Below are positions 22,082-35,949 of a stretch of 64,000 nt of DNA, in pieces. The position numbers were made by a program, and so were the translations under genes. The stretch comes from Siphonodentalium dalli (Eukaryota > Mollusca > Scaphopoda > Gadilida > Siphonodentaliidae): NCBI GenBank assembly GCA_032622095.1, contig CP136063.1, positions 27,776,987 to 27,840,986 on the forward strand, read 5' to 3'. Each line of letters opens with the position of its first letter. Position 1 is the stretch's first letter. The notes beneath the pieces were generated by a model. The model searched no databases. It was not told where the DNA came from and saw only the letters and a program-made list of their open reading frames with translations.

Positions 22082-23468
22082 TAACCCTTATATCTCAGGA
22101 AATATGAGAGATAGAGCGCTGGATTTTGGTATGTTTATAGCCCCATTATAGTTGTAGTGCATCGGTCTATATAGGATTTTGTCCTAACGTGGTTTGCAGA
22201 GTTATCTCCCTTTATGTGTAAAACTGGGGGTTGCAGTATCTCGAAAAGTATGACTAGCAGCAACTTGAAATTTGGACCGTATGTACAACTCAGTATGCCC
22301 CATTGTGTCCATGCATTACAATTTATGTCCGAGCTTTCCCTACAGAGTTGTCGCCCATGATTCGCAAAATTCGATTTATTTCATATCCTGTGTCCGCCTA
22401 TAACATTCAAGGTAGCCAGATATGAGGGCTTCTATGCAGTTACTTATTAGCAACTTGCTATGAAAATAAGTTTTGAACAGGAACGGACTTATATTTTTGG
22501 GGTTTGGGTGGGGGCAAAATTTTCGAAATATTTTTTTTCGATGATTTCAACTACTTTTACTGTCGTGTATCTATAGGACGTACTAATGATCCTCCTGAAA
22601 GAATTTTGGAAATCGGTTCAGAATTGACCAAGTTATAACAAATCGAATATGGACTAATAAAGTCCGTGTGTAGAAAGTGCTTGTGTCCAGATCTTCTCCT
22701 AGACAACGCATGTGAACTGGATTTGGTTTATGCGAGCGTGTTATCCATAGAAAGAAGACGAAATGGTGCAATTTTGACCAAGATCCAAAAACATTGATCC
22801 GTATTAGGGAGGGGGCAAAAATTGTCATATTTTTTTTGTCTCCGATTTGAACCAAAATTGTTGTGAAGTATCTATAAGATGTACATAGTTTCACTATGAG
22901 TGAATTTTGTGAATCGGTTGAAAAATGTAGAAATTGTGGCCCCTTCATTTTTTTCAAGTTTACAGAAGATGCACTATGAATTTGAATTCCTTCAACCAAT
23001 CGTCACGTGTTTGGTGTCATTCGATGGGGAATTTTCAGTACTTCTAAACGATTACCTACTTAACGTAATATGTCGATAGAGGCGAGAGATATCCGATAAG
23101 TATGAACTGAACAACATACATATTGGCCTACATAGTAAAATATCGGCGCAATACCTCACCAAAACCCTGGTAAATATTATAGGGGCATCAAATACGAACA
23201 CAATGACACAACCATTAGCTCGATATCTCCAAAATTGGCCGATTTATGGCGACTTTTCTACCCGCATCACCAAATTTCGAGGCATGGGTCGGGGTCACAC
23301 CAGAACGTTCCAACTGAACACAGAAATATCAATAAACCATACAATCGACATTCCAATCAATTCCGCGCGATTCCCTTATTATACTTCCATATTTTAATAT
23401 GGAAGTATATTGTTATTCAATTTTTTATTTTTTTCCAATATTATTTATTATTATACTAAGCAATTTTA
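22082..23468 (+). repeat. M12 (type B)
   Basis: A standard B monomer with GGAAATATGAG, AACGTGGTTTGC, GACTAGCAGC and GCCCCATTGTG. It lies between two C monomers and opens the alternating C/B stretch to its right. Confidence 0.9.
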
Positions 23469-26400
23469 TAACCCTTATATCGCAGGAAGTATGAGAGATA
23501 GAGCGCTGGATGTTGGTATGTTTATAGCCCCATTATAGTTGTAGTGCTTCGGTCTATATAGGATTTTGTCCTAACTTGATTTGCAGAGTTATCTCCCTTT
23601 ATGTGTAAAACTGGGGGTTGCAGTATCTCGAAAAGTATGAATAGCAACAACTTGAAATTTGGACCGTATGTACAACTCAGTATGCCCTATTGTGTCCATG
23701 CATTACAATTTATGTCCGAACTTTCCCAACAGAGTTGTCGCCCACGGTTCGCAAAATTCGATTTATTTCATATCCTGTGTCCGCCTATAACATTCAAGGT
23801 AGCCAGATATGAGGGCTTCAATGCAGTTACTTATTAGCAACTTGCTATGAAAATAAGTTTTGAATAGGAACGGACTTATATTTTTGGGGTTTGGGTGGGG
23901 GCAAAATTTTCGAAATATTTTTTTTCGATGATTTCAACTACTTTTACTGTCGTGTATCTATAGGACGTACTAATGATCGTCCTGAAGGAATTTTGGAAAT
24001 CGGTTCAGAATTGACCAAGTTATAACAAATCGAATATGGACTAATAAAGTCCGTGTGTAGAAAGTGCTTGTGTCCAGATCTTCTCCTAGACAACGCATGT
24101 GAACTGGATTTGGTTTATGCGAGCGTGTTATCCATAGAAAGAAGACGAAATGGTGCAATTTTGACCAAGATCCAAAAACATTGATCCGTATTAGGGAGGG
24201 GGCAAAAATTGTCATATTTTTTTTGTCTCCGATTTGAACCAAAATTGTTGTGAAGTATCTATAAGATGTACAGAGTTTCACTATGAGTGAATTTTGTGAA
24301 TCGGTTGAAAAATGTAGAAATTGTGGCCCCTTCATTTTTTTCAAGTTTACAGAAGATGCACTATGAATTTGAATTCCTTCAACCAATCGTCACGTGTTTG
24401 GTGTCATTCGATGGGGAATTTTCAGTACTTCTAAACGATTACCTACTTAACGTAATATGTCGATAGAGGCGAGAGATATCCGATAAGTATGAACCGAACA
24501 ACATACATATTGGCCTACATAGTAAAATATCGGCGCAATACCTCACCAAAACCCTGGTAAATATTATAGGGGCATCAAATACGAACACAATGACACAACC
24601 ATTAGCTCGATATCTCCAAAATTGGCCGATTTATGGCGACTTTTCTACCCGCATCACCAAATTTCGAGGCATGGGTCGGGGTCACACCAGAACGTTCCAA
24701 CTGAACACAGAAATATCAATAAACCATACAATCGACATTCCAATCAATTCCGCGCGATTCCCTTATTATACTTCCATATTTTAATATGGAAGTATATTGT
24801 TATTCAATTTTTTATTTTTTTCCAATATTATTTATTATTATACTAAGCAATTTTATAACCCTTATATCTCAGGAAATATGAGAGATAGAGCGCTGGATTT
24901 TGGTATGTTTATAGCCCCATTATAGTTGTAGTGCATCGGTCTATATAGGATTTTGTCCTAACGTGGTTTGCAGAGTTATCTCCCTTTATGTGTAAAACTG
25001 GGGGTTGCAGTATCTCGAAAAGTATGACTAGCAGCAACTTGAAATTTGGACCATATGTACAACTCAGTATGCCCCATTGTGTCCATGCATTACAATTTAT
25101 GTCCGAGCTTTCCCTACAGAGTTGTCGCCCATGATTCGCAAAATTCGATTTATTTCATATCCTGTGTCCGCCTATAACATTCAAGGTAGCCAGATATGAG
25201 GGCTTCTATGCAGTTACTTATTAGCATCTTGCTATGAAAATAAGTTTTGAACAGGAACGGACTTATATTTTTGGGGTTTGGGTGGGGGCAAAATTTTCGA
25301 AATATTTTTTTTCGATGATTTCAACTACTTTTACTGTCGTGTATCTATAGGACGTACTAATGATCCTCCTGAAAGAATTTTGGAAATCGGTTCAGAATTG
25401 ACCAAGTTATAACAAATCGAATATGGACTAATAAAGTCCGTGTGTAGAAAGTGCTTGTGTCCAGATCTTCTCCTAGACAACGCATGTGAACTGGATTTGG
25501 TTTATGCGAGCGTGTTATCCATAGAAAGAAGACGAAATGGTGCAATTTTGACCAAGATCCAAAAACATTGATCCGTATTAGGGAGGGGGCAAAAATTGTC
25601 ATATTTTTTTTGTCTCCGATTTGAACCAAAATTGTTGTGAAGTATCTATAAGATGTACATAGTTTCACTATGAGTGAATTTTGTGAATCGGTTGAAAAAT
25701 GTAGAAATTGTGGCCCCTTCATTTTTTTCAAGTTTACAGAAGATGCACTATGAATTTGAATTCCTTCAACCAATCGTCACGTGTTTGGTGTCATTCGATG
25801 GGGAATTTTCAGTACTTCTAAACGATTACCTACTTAACGTAATATGTCGATAGAGGCGAGAGATATCCGATAAGTATGAACTGAACAACATACATATTGG
25901 CCTACATAGTAAAATATCGGCGCAATACCTCACCAAAACCCTGGTAAATATTATAGGGGCATCAAATACGAACACAATGACACAACCATTAGCTCGATAT
26001 CTCCAAAATTGGCCGATTTATGGCGACTTTTCTACCCGCATCACCAAATTTCGAGGCATGGGTCGGGGTCACACCAGAACGTTCCAACTGAACACAGAAA
26101 TATCAATAAACCATACAATCGACATTCCAATCAATTCCGCGCGATTCCCTTATTATACTTCCATATTTTAATATGGAAGTATATTGTTATTCAATTTTTT
26201 ATTTTTTTCCAATATTATTTATTATTATACTAAGCAATTTTATAACCCTTATATCGCAGGAAGTATGAGAGATAGAGCGCTGGATGTTGGTATGTTTATA
26301 GCCCCATTATAGTTGTAGTGCTTCGGTCTATATAGGATTTTGTCCTAACTTGATTTGCAGAGTTATCTCCCTTTATGTGTAAAACTGGGGGTTGCAGTAT

Positions 26401-29016
26401 CTCGAAAAGTATGAATAGCAACAACTTGAAATTTGGACCGTATGTACAACTCAGTATGCCCTATTGTGTCCATGCATTACAATTTATGTCCGAACTTTCC
26501 CAACAGAGTTGTCGCCCACGGTTCGCAAAATTCGATTTATTTCATATCCTGTGTCCGCCTATAACATTCAAGGTAGCCAGATATGAGGGCTTCAATGCAG
26601 TTACTTATTAGCAACTTGCTATGAAAATAAGTTTTGAATAGGAACGGACTTATATTTTTGGGGTTTGGGTGGGGGCAAAATTTTCGAAATATTTTTTTTC
26701 GATGATTTCAACTACTTTTACTGTCGTGTATCTATAGGACGTACTAATGATCGTCCTGAAGGAATTTTGGAAATCGGTTCAGAATTGACCAAGTTATAAC
26801 AAATCGAATATGGACTAATAAAGTCCGTGTGTAGAAAGTGCTTGTGTCCAGATCTTCTCCTAGACAACGCATGTGAACTGGATTTGGTTTATGCGAGCGT
26901 GTTATCCATAGAAAGAAGACGAAATGGTGCAATTTTGACCAAGATCCAAAAACATTGATCCGTATTAGGGAGGGGGCAAAAATTGTCATATTTTTTTTGT
27001 CTCCGATTTGAACCAAAATTGTTGTGAAGTATCTATAAGATGTACAGAGTTTCACTATGAGTGAATTTTGTGAATCGGTTGAAAAATGTAGAAATTGTGG
27101 CCCCTTCATTTTTTTCAAGTTTACAGAAGATGCACTATGAATTTGAATTCCTTCAACCAATCGTCACGTGTTTGGTGTCATTCGATGGGGAATTTTCAGT
27201 ACTTCTAAACGATTACCTACTTAACGTAATATGTCGATAGAGGCGAGAGATATCCGATAAGTATGAACCGAACAACATACATATTGGCCTACATAGTAAA
27301 ATATCGGCGCAATACCTCACCAAAACCCTGGTAAATATTATAGGGGCATCAAATACGAACACAATGACACAACCATTAGCTCGATATCTCCAAAATTGGC
27401 CGATTTATGGCGACTTTTCTACCCGCATCACCAAATTTCGAGGCATGGGTCGGGGTCACACCAGAACGTTCCAACTGAACACAGAAATATCAATAAACCA
27501 TACAATCGACATTCCAATCAATTCCGCGCGATTCCCTTATTATACTTCCATATTTTAATATGGAAGTATATTGTTATTCAATTTTTTATTTTTTTCCAAT
27601 ATTATTTATTATTATACTAAGCAATTTTATAACCCTTATATCTCAGGAAATATGAGAGATAGAGCGCTGGATTTTGGTATGTTTATAGCCCCATTATAGT
27701 TGTAGTGCATCGGTCTATATAGGATTTTGTCCTAACGTGGTTTGCAGAGTTATCTCCCTTTATGTGTAAAACTGGGGGTTGCAGTATCTCGAAAAGTATG
27801 ACTAGCAGCAACTTGAAATTTGGACCATATGTACAACTCAGTATGCCCCATTGTGTCCATGCATTACAATTTATGTCCGAGCTTTCCCTACAGAGTTGTC
27901 GCCCATGATTCGCAAAATTCGATTTATTTCATATCCTGTGTCCGCCTATAACATTCAAGGTAGCCAGATATGAGGGCTTCTATGCAGTTACTTATTAGCA
28001 TCTTGCTATGAAAATAAGTTTTGAACAGGAACGGACTTATATTTTTGGGGTTTGGGTGGGGGCAAAATTTTCGAAATATTTTTTTTCGATGATTTCAACT
28101 ACTTTTACTGTCGTGTATCTATAGGACGTACTAATGATCCTCCTGAAAGAATTTTGGAAATCGGTTCAGAATTGACCAAGTTATAACAAATCGAATATGG
28201 ACTAATAAAGTCCGTGTGTAGAAAGTGCTTGTGTCCAGATCTTCTCCTAGACAACGCATGTGAACTGGATTTGGTTTATGCGAGCGTGTTATCCATAGAA
28301 AGAAGACGAAATGGTGCAATTTTGACCAAGATCCAAAAACATTGATCCGTATTAGGGAGGGGGCAAAAATTGTCATATTTTTTTTGTCTCCGATTTGAAC
28401 CAAAATTGTTGTGAAGTATCTATAAGATGTACATAGTTTCACTATGAGTGAATTTTGTGAATCGGTTGAAAAATGTAGAAATTGTGGCCCCTTCATTTTT
28501 TTCAAGTTTACAGAAGATGCACTATGAATTTGAATTCCTTCAACCAATCGTCACGTGTTTGGTGTCATTCGATGGGGAATTTTCAGTACTTCTAAACGAT
28601 TACCTACTTAACGTAATATGTCGATAGAGGCGAGAGATATCCGATAAGTATGAACTGAACAACATACATATTGGCCTACATAGTAAAATATCGGCGCAAT
28701 ACCTCACCAAAACCCTGGTAAATATTATAGGGGCATCAAATACGAACACAATGACACAACCATTAGCTCGATATCTCCAAAATTGGCCGATTTATGGCGA
28801 CTTTTCTACCCGCATCACCAAATTTCGAGGCATGGGTCGGGGTCACACCAGAACGTTCCAACTGAACACAGAAATATCAATAAACCATACAATCGACATT
28901 CCAATCAATTCCGCGCGATTCCCTTATTATACTTCCATATTTTAATATGGAAGTATATTGTTATTCAATTTTTTATTTTTTTCCAATATTATTTATTATT
29001 ATACTAAGCAATTTTA
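23469..29016 (+). repeat. M13-M16: two C-B dimers
   Basis: Starts are 23469 (C), 24856 (B), 26243 (C) and 27630 (B). M13 and M15 share the otherwise absent GCCCACGGTTCG (23741 and 26515, offset 2774) and GGGCTTCAATGC. M14 and M16 share GACCATATGTAC and TTAGCATCTTGC. These paired rare variants show a recent duplication of a two-monomer block. Confidence 0.9.
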
Positions 29017-31790
29017 TAACCCTTATATCGCAGGAAGTATGAGAGATAGAGCGCTGGATGTTGGTATGTTTATAGCCCCATTATAGTTGTAGTGCTTCGG
29101 TCTATATAGGATTTTGTCCTAACTTGATTTGCAGAGTTATCTCCCTTTATGTGTAAAACTGGGGGTTGCAGTATCTCGAAAAGTATGAATAGCAACAACT
29201 TGAAATTTGGACCGTATGTACAACTCAGTATGCCCTATTGTGTCCATGCATTACAATTTATGTCCGAACTTTCCCAACAGAGTTGTCGCCCATGATTCGC
29301 AAAATTCGATTTATTTCATATCCTGTGTCCGCCTATAACATTCAAGGTAGCCAGATATGAGGGCTTCTATGCAGTTACTTATTAGCAACTTGCTATGAAA
29401 ATAAGTTTTGAATAGGAACGGACTTATATTTTTGGGGTTTGGGTGGGGGCAAAATTTTCGAAATATTTTTTTTCGATGATTTCAACTACTTTTACTGTCG
29501 TGTATCTATAGGACGTACTAATGATCGTCCTGAAGGAATTTTGGAAATCGGTTCAGAATTTACCAAGTTATAACAAATCGAATATGGACTAATAAAGTCC
29601 GTGTGTAGAAAGTGCTTGTGTCCAGATCTTCTCCTAGACAACGCATGTGAACTGGATTTGGTTTATGCGAGCGTGTTATCCATAGAAAGAAGACGAAATG
29701 GTGCAATTTTGACCAAGATCCAAAAACATTGATCCGTATTAGGGAGGGGGCAAAAATTGTCATATTTTTTTTGTCTCCGATTTGAACCAAAATTGTTGTG
29801 AAGTATCTATAAGATGTACAGAGTTTCACTATGAGTGAATTTTGTGAATCGGTTGAAAAATGTAGAAATTGTGGCCCCTTCATTTTTTTCAAGTTTACAG
29901 AAGATGCACTATGAATTTGAATTCCTTCAACCAATCGTCACGTGTTTGGTGTCATTCGATGGGGAATTTTCAGTACTTCTAAACGATTACCTACTTAACG
30001 TAATATGTCGATAGAGGCGAGAGATATCCGATAAGTATGAACCGAACAACATACATATTGGCCTACATAGTAAAATATCGGCGCAATACCTCACCAAAAC
30101 CCTGGTAAATATTATAGGGGCATCAAATACGAACACAATGACACAACCATTAGCTCGATATCTCCAAAATTGGCCGATTTATGGCGACTTTTCTACCCGC
30201 ATCACCAAATTTCGAGGCATGGGTCGGGGTCACACCAGAACGTTCCAACTGAACACAGAAATATCAATAAACCATACAATCGACATTCCAATCAATTCCG
30301 CGCGATTCCCTTATTATACTTCCATATTTTAATATGGAAGTATATTGTTATTCAATTTTTTATTTTTTTCCAATATTATTTATTATTATACTAAGCAATT
30401 TTATAACCCTTATATCTCAGGAAATATGAGAGATAGAGCGCTGGATTTTGGTATGTTTATAGCCCCATTATAGTTGTAGTGCATCGGTCTATATAGGATT
30501 TTGTCCTAACGTGGTTTGCAGAGTTATCTCCCTTTATGTGTAAAACTGGGGGTTGCAGTATCTCGAAAAGTATGACTAGCAGCAACTTGAAATTTGGACC
30601 GTATGTACAACTCAGTATGCCCCATTGTGTCCATGCATTACAATTTATGTCCGAGCTTTCCCTACAGAGTTGTCGCCCATGATTCGCAAAATTCGATTTA
30701 TTTCATATCCTGTGTCCGCCTATAACATTCAAGGTAGCCAGATATGAGGGCTTCTATGCAGTTACTTATTAGCAACTTGCTATGAAAATAAGTTTTGAAC
30801 AGGAACGGACTTATATTTTTGGGGTTTGGGTGGGGGCAAAATTTTCGAAATATTTTTTTTCGATGATTTCAACTACTTTTACTGTCGTGTATCTATAGGA
30901 CGTACTAATGATCCTCCTGAAAGAATTTTGGAAATCGGTTCAGAATTGACCAAGTTATAACAAATCGAATATGGACTAATAAAGTCCGTGTGTAGAAAGT
31001 GCTTGTGTCCAGATCTTCTCCTAGACAACGCATGTGAACTGGATTTGGTTTATGCGAGCGTGTTATCCATAGAAAGAAGACGAAATGGTGCAATTTTGAC
31101 CAAGATCCAAAAACATTGATCCGTATTAGGGAGGGGGCAAAAATTGTCATATTTTTTTTGTCTCCGATTTGAACCAAAATTGTTGTGAAGTATCTATAAG
31201 ATGTACATAGTTTCACTATGAGTGAATTTTGTGAATCGGTTGAAAAATGTAGAAATTGTGGCCCCTTCATTTTTTTCAAGTTTACAGAAGATGCACTATG
31301 AATTTGAATTCCTTCAACCAATCGTCACGTGTTTGGTGTCATTCGATGGGGAATTTTCAGTACTTCTAAACGATTACCTACTTAACGTAATATGTCGATA
31401 GAGGCGAGAGATATCCGATAAGTATGAACTGAACAACATACATATTGGCCTACATAGTAAAATATCGGCGCAATACCTCACCAAAACCCTGGTAAATATT
31501 ATAGGGGCATCAAATACGAACACAATGACACAACCATTAGCTCGATATCTCCAAAATTGGCCGATTTATGGCGACTTTTCTACCCGCATCACCAAATTTC
31601 GAGGCATGGGTCGGGGTCACACCAGAACGTTCCAACTGAACACAGAAATATCAATAAACCATACAATCGACATTCCAATCAATTCCGCGCGATTCCCTTA
31701 TTATACTTCCATATTTTAATATGGAAGTATATTGTTATTCAATTTTTTATTTTTTCCCAATATTATTTATTATTATACTAAGCAATTTTA
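29017..31790 (+). repeat. M17-M18: C-B pair
   Basis: M17 (29017, C) resembles M13/M15 but has the common CCCATGATTCG and a private CAGAATTTACCAAG near 29557, which puts a stop in the minus-strand open frame. M18 (30404, B) lacks the CCATATG and GCATCTTGC marks of M14/M16. Confidence 0.85.
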
Positions 31791-34700
31791 TAACCCTTAT
31801 ATCTCAGGAAGTATGAGAGATAGAGCGCTGGATTTTGGTATGTTTATAGCCCCATTATAGTTGTAGTGCATCGGTCTATATAGGATTTTGTCCTAACGTG
31901 ATTTGCAGAGTTATCTCCCTTTATGTGTAAAACTGGGGGTTGCAGTATCTCGAAAAGTATGACTAGCAGCAACTTGAAATTTGGACCGTATGTACAACTC
32001 AGTATGCCCCATTGTGTCCATGCATTACAATTTATGTCCGAGCTTTCCCTACAGAGTTGTCGCCCATGATTCGCAAAATTCGATTTATTTCATATCCTGT
32101 GTCCGCCTATAACATTCAAGGTAGCCAGATATGAGGGCTTCTATGCAGTTACTTATTAGCAACTTGCTATGAAAATAAGTTTTGAACAGGAACGGACTTA
32201 TATTTTTGGGGTTTGGGTGGGGGCAAAATTTTCGAAATATTTTTTTTCGATGATTTCAACTACTTTTACTGTCGTGTATCTATAGGACGTACTAATGATC
32301 CTCCTGAAAGAATTTTGGAAATCGGTTCAGAATTGACCAAGTTATAACAAATCGAATATGGACTAATAAAGTCCGTGTGTAGAAAGTGCTTGTGTCCAGA
32401 TCTTCTCCTAGACAACGCATGTGAACTGGATTTGGTTTATGCGAGCGTGTTATCCATAGAAAGAAGACGAAATGGTGCAATTTTGACCAAGATCCAAAAA
32501 CATTGATCCGTATTAGGGAGGGGGCAAAAATTGTCATATTTTTTTTGTCTCCGATTTGAACCAAAATTGTTGTGAAGTATCTATAAGATGTACATAGTTT
32601 CACTATGAGTGAATTTTGTGAATCGGTTGAAAAATGTAGAAATTGTGGCCCCTTCATTTTTTTCAAGTTTACAGAAGATGCACTATGAATTTGAATTCCT
32701 TCAACCAATCGTCACGTGTTTGGTGTCATTCGATGGGGAATTTTCAGTACTTCTAAACGATTACCTACTTAACGTAATATGTCGATAGAGGCGAGAGATA
32801 TCCGATAAGTATGAACTGAACAACATACATATTGGCCTACATAGTAAAATATCGGCGCAATACCTCACCAAAACCCTGGTAAATATTATAGGGGCATCAA
32901 ATACGAACACAATGACACAACCATTAGCTCGATATCTCCAAAATTGGCCGATTTATGGCGACTTTTCTACCCGCATCACCAAATTTCGAGGCATGGGTCG
33001 GGGTCACACCAGAACGTTCCAACTGAACACAGAAATATCAATAAACCATACAATCGACATTCCAATCAATTCCGCGCGATTCCCTTATTATACTTCCATA
33101 TTTTAATATGGAAGTATATTGTTATTCAATTTTTTATTTTTTCCCAATATTATTTATTATTATACTAAGCAATTTTATAACCCTTATATCTCAGGAAGTA
33201 TGAGAGATAGAGCGCTGGATTTTGGTATGTTTATAGCCCCATTATAGTTGTAGTGCATCGGTCTATATAGGATTTTGTCCTAACTTGATTTGCAGAGTTA
33301 TCTCCCTTTATGTGTAAAACTGGGGGTTGCAGTATCTCGAAAAGTATGAATAGCAGCAACTTGAAATTTGGACCGTATGTACAACTCAGTATGCCCTATT
33401 GTGTCCATGCATTACAATTTATGTCCGAGCTTTCCCTACAGAGTTGTCGCCCATGATTCGCAAAATTCGATTTATTTCATATCCTGTGTCCGCCTATAAC
33501 ATTCAAGGTAGCCAGATATGAGGGCTTCTATGCAGTTACTTATTAGCAACTTGCTATGAAAATAAGTTTTGAACAGGAACGGACTTATATTTTTGGGGTT
33601 TGGGTGGGGGCAAAATTTTCGAAATATTTTTTTTCGATGATTTCAACTACTTTTACTGTCGTGTATCTATAGGACGTACTAATGATCCTCCTGAAAGAAT
33701 TTTGGAAATCGGTTCAGAATTGACCAAGTTATAACAAATCGAATATGGACTAATAAAGTCCGTGTGTAGAAAGTGCTTGTGTCCAGATCTTCTCCTAGAC
33801 AACGCATGTGAACTGGATTTGGTTTATGCGAGCGTGTTATCCATAGAAAGAAGAAAAATGGTGCAATTTTGACCAAGATCCAAAAACATTGATCCGTATT
33901 AGGGAGGGGGCAAAAATTGTCATATTTTTTTTGTCTCCGATTTGAACCAAAATTGTTGTGAAGTATCTATAAGATGTACATAGTTTCACTATGAGTGAAT
34001 TTTGTGAATCGGTTGAAAAATGTAGAAATTGTGGCCCCTTCATTTTTTTCAAGTTTACAGAAGATGCACTATGAATTTGAATTCCTTCAACCAATCGTCA
34101 CGTGTTTGTTGTCATTCGATGGGGAATTTTCAGTACTTCTAAAAGATTACCTACTTAACGTAATATGTCGATAGAGGCGAGAGATATCCGATAAGTATGA
34201 ACTGAACAACATACATATTGGCCTACATAGTAAAATATCGGCGCAATACCTCACCAAAACCCTGGTAAATATTATAGGGGCATCAAATACGAACACAATG
34301 ACACAACCATTAGCTCGATATCTCCAAAATTGGCCGATTTATGGCGACTTTTCTACCCGCATCACCAAATTTCGAGGCATGGGTCGGGGTCACACCAGAA
34401 CGTTCCAACTGAACACAGAAATATCAATAAACCATACAATCGACATTCCAATCAATTCCGCGCGATTCCCTTATTATACTTCCATATTTTAATATGGAAG
34501 TATATTGTTATTCAATTTTTTATTTTTTCCCAATATTATTTATTATTATACTAAGCAATTTTATAACCCTTATATCTCAGGAAGTATGAGAGATAGAGCG
34601 CTGGATTTTGGTATGTTTATAGCCCCATTATAGTTGTAGTGCATCGGTCTATATAGGATTTTGTCCTAACTTGATTTGCAGAGTTATCTCCCTTTATGTG

Positions 34701-35949
34701 TAAAACTGGGGGTTGCAGTATCTCGAAAAGTATGAATAGCAGCAACTTGAAATTTGGACCGTATGTACAACTCAGTATGCCCTATTGTGTCCATGCATTA
34801 CAATTTATGTCCGAGCTTTCCCTACAGAGTTGTCGCCCATGATTCGCAAAATTCGATTTATTTCATATCCTGTGTCCGCCTATAACATTCAAGGTAGCCA
34901 GATATGAGGGCTTCTATGCAGTTACTTATTAGCAACTTGCTATGAAAATAAGTTTTGAACAGGAACGGACTTATATTTTTGGGGTTTGGGTGGGGGCAAA
35001 ATTTTCGAAATATTTTTTTTCGATGATTTCAACTACTTTTACTGTCGTGTATCTATAGGACGTACTAATGATCCTCCTGAAAGAATTTTGGAAATCGGTT
35101 CAGAATTGACCAAGTTATAACAAATCGAATATGGACTAATAAAGTCCGTGTGTTGAAAGTGCTTGTGTCCAGATCTTCTCCTAGACAACGCATGTGAACT
35201 GGATTTGGTTTATGCGAGCGTGTTATCCATAGAAAGAAGAAAAATGGTGCAATTTTGACCAAGATCCAAAAACATTGATCCGTATTAGGGAGGGGGCAAA
35301 AATTGTCATATTTTTTTTGTCTCCGATTTGAACCAAAATTGTTGTGAAGTATCTATAAGATGTACAGAGTTTCACTATGAGTGAATTTTGTGAATCGGTT
35401 GAAAAATGTAGAAATTGTGGCCCCTTCATTTTTTTCAAGTTTACAGAAGCTGCCCTATGAATTTGAATTCCTTCAACCAATCGTCACGTGTTTGGTGACA
35501 TTCGATGGGAAATTTTCAGTACTTCTAAACGATTACCTACTTAACGTAATATGTCGATAGAGGCGAGAGATATCCGATAAGTATGAACTGAACAACATAC
35601 ATATTGGCCTACATAGTAAAATATCGGCGCAATACCTCACCAAAACCCTGGTAAATATTATAGGGGCATCAAATACGAACACAATGACACAACCATTAGC
35701 TCGATATCTCCAAAATTGGCCGATTTATGGCGACTTTTCTACCCGCATCACCAAATTTCGAGGCATGGGTCGGGGTCACACCAGAACGTTCCAACTGAAC
35801 ACAGAAATATCAATAAACCATACAATCGACATTCCAATCAATTCCGCGCGATTCCCTTATTATACTTCCATATTTTAATATGGAAGTATATTGTTATTCA
35901 ATTTTTTATTTTTTTCCAATATTATTTATTATTATACTAAGCAATTTTA
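31791..35949 (+). repeat. M19-M21: three A-type monomers, one an A/B mosaic
   Basis: Starts are 31791, 33178 (1386 bp) and 34564 (1386 bp). M19 is A at its start but has AACGTGATTTGC and GACTAGCAGC, an A/B mosaic also seen in M25 and M32. M20 has TTTGTTGTCATTCG (private) and CTAAAAGATT at 34139. M21 has GTGTTGAAAGTGC, GGTGACATTCG and GAAGCTGCCCTATG at 35446. Confidence 0.85.
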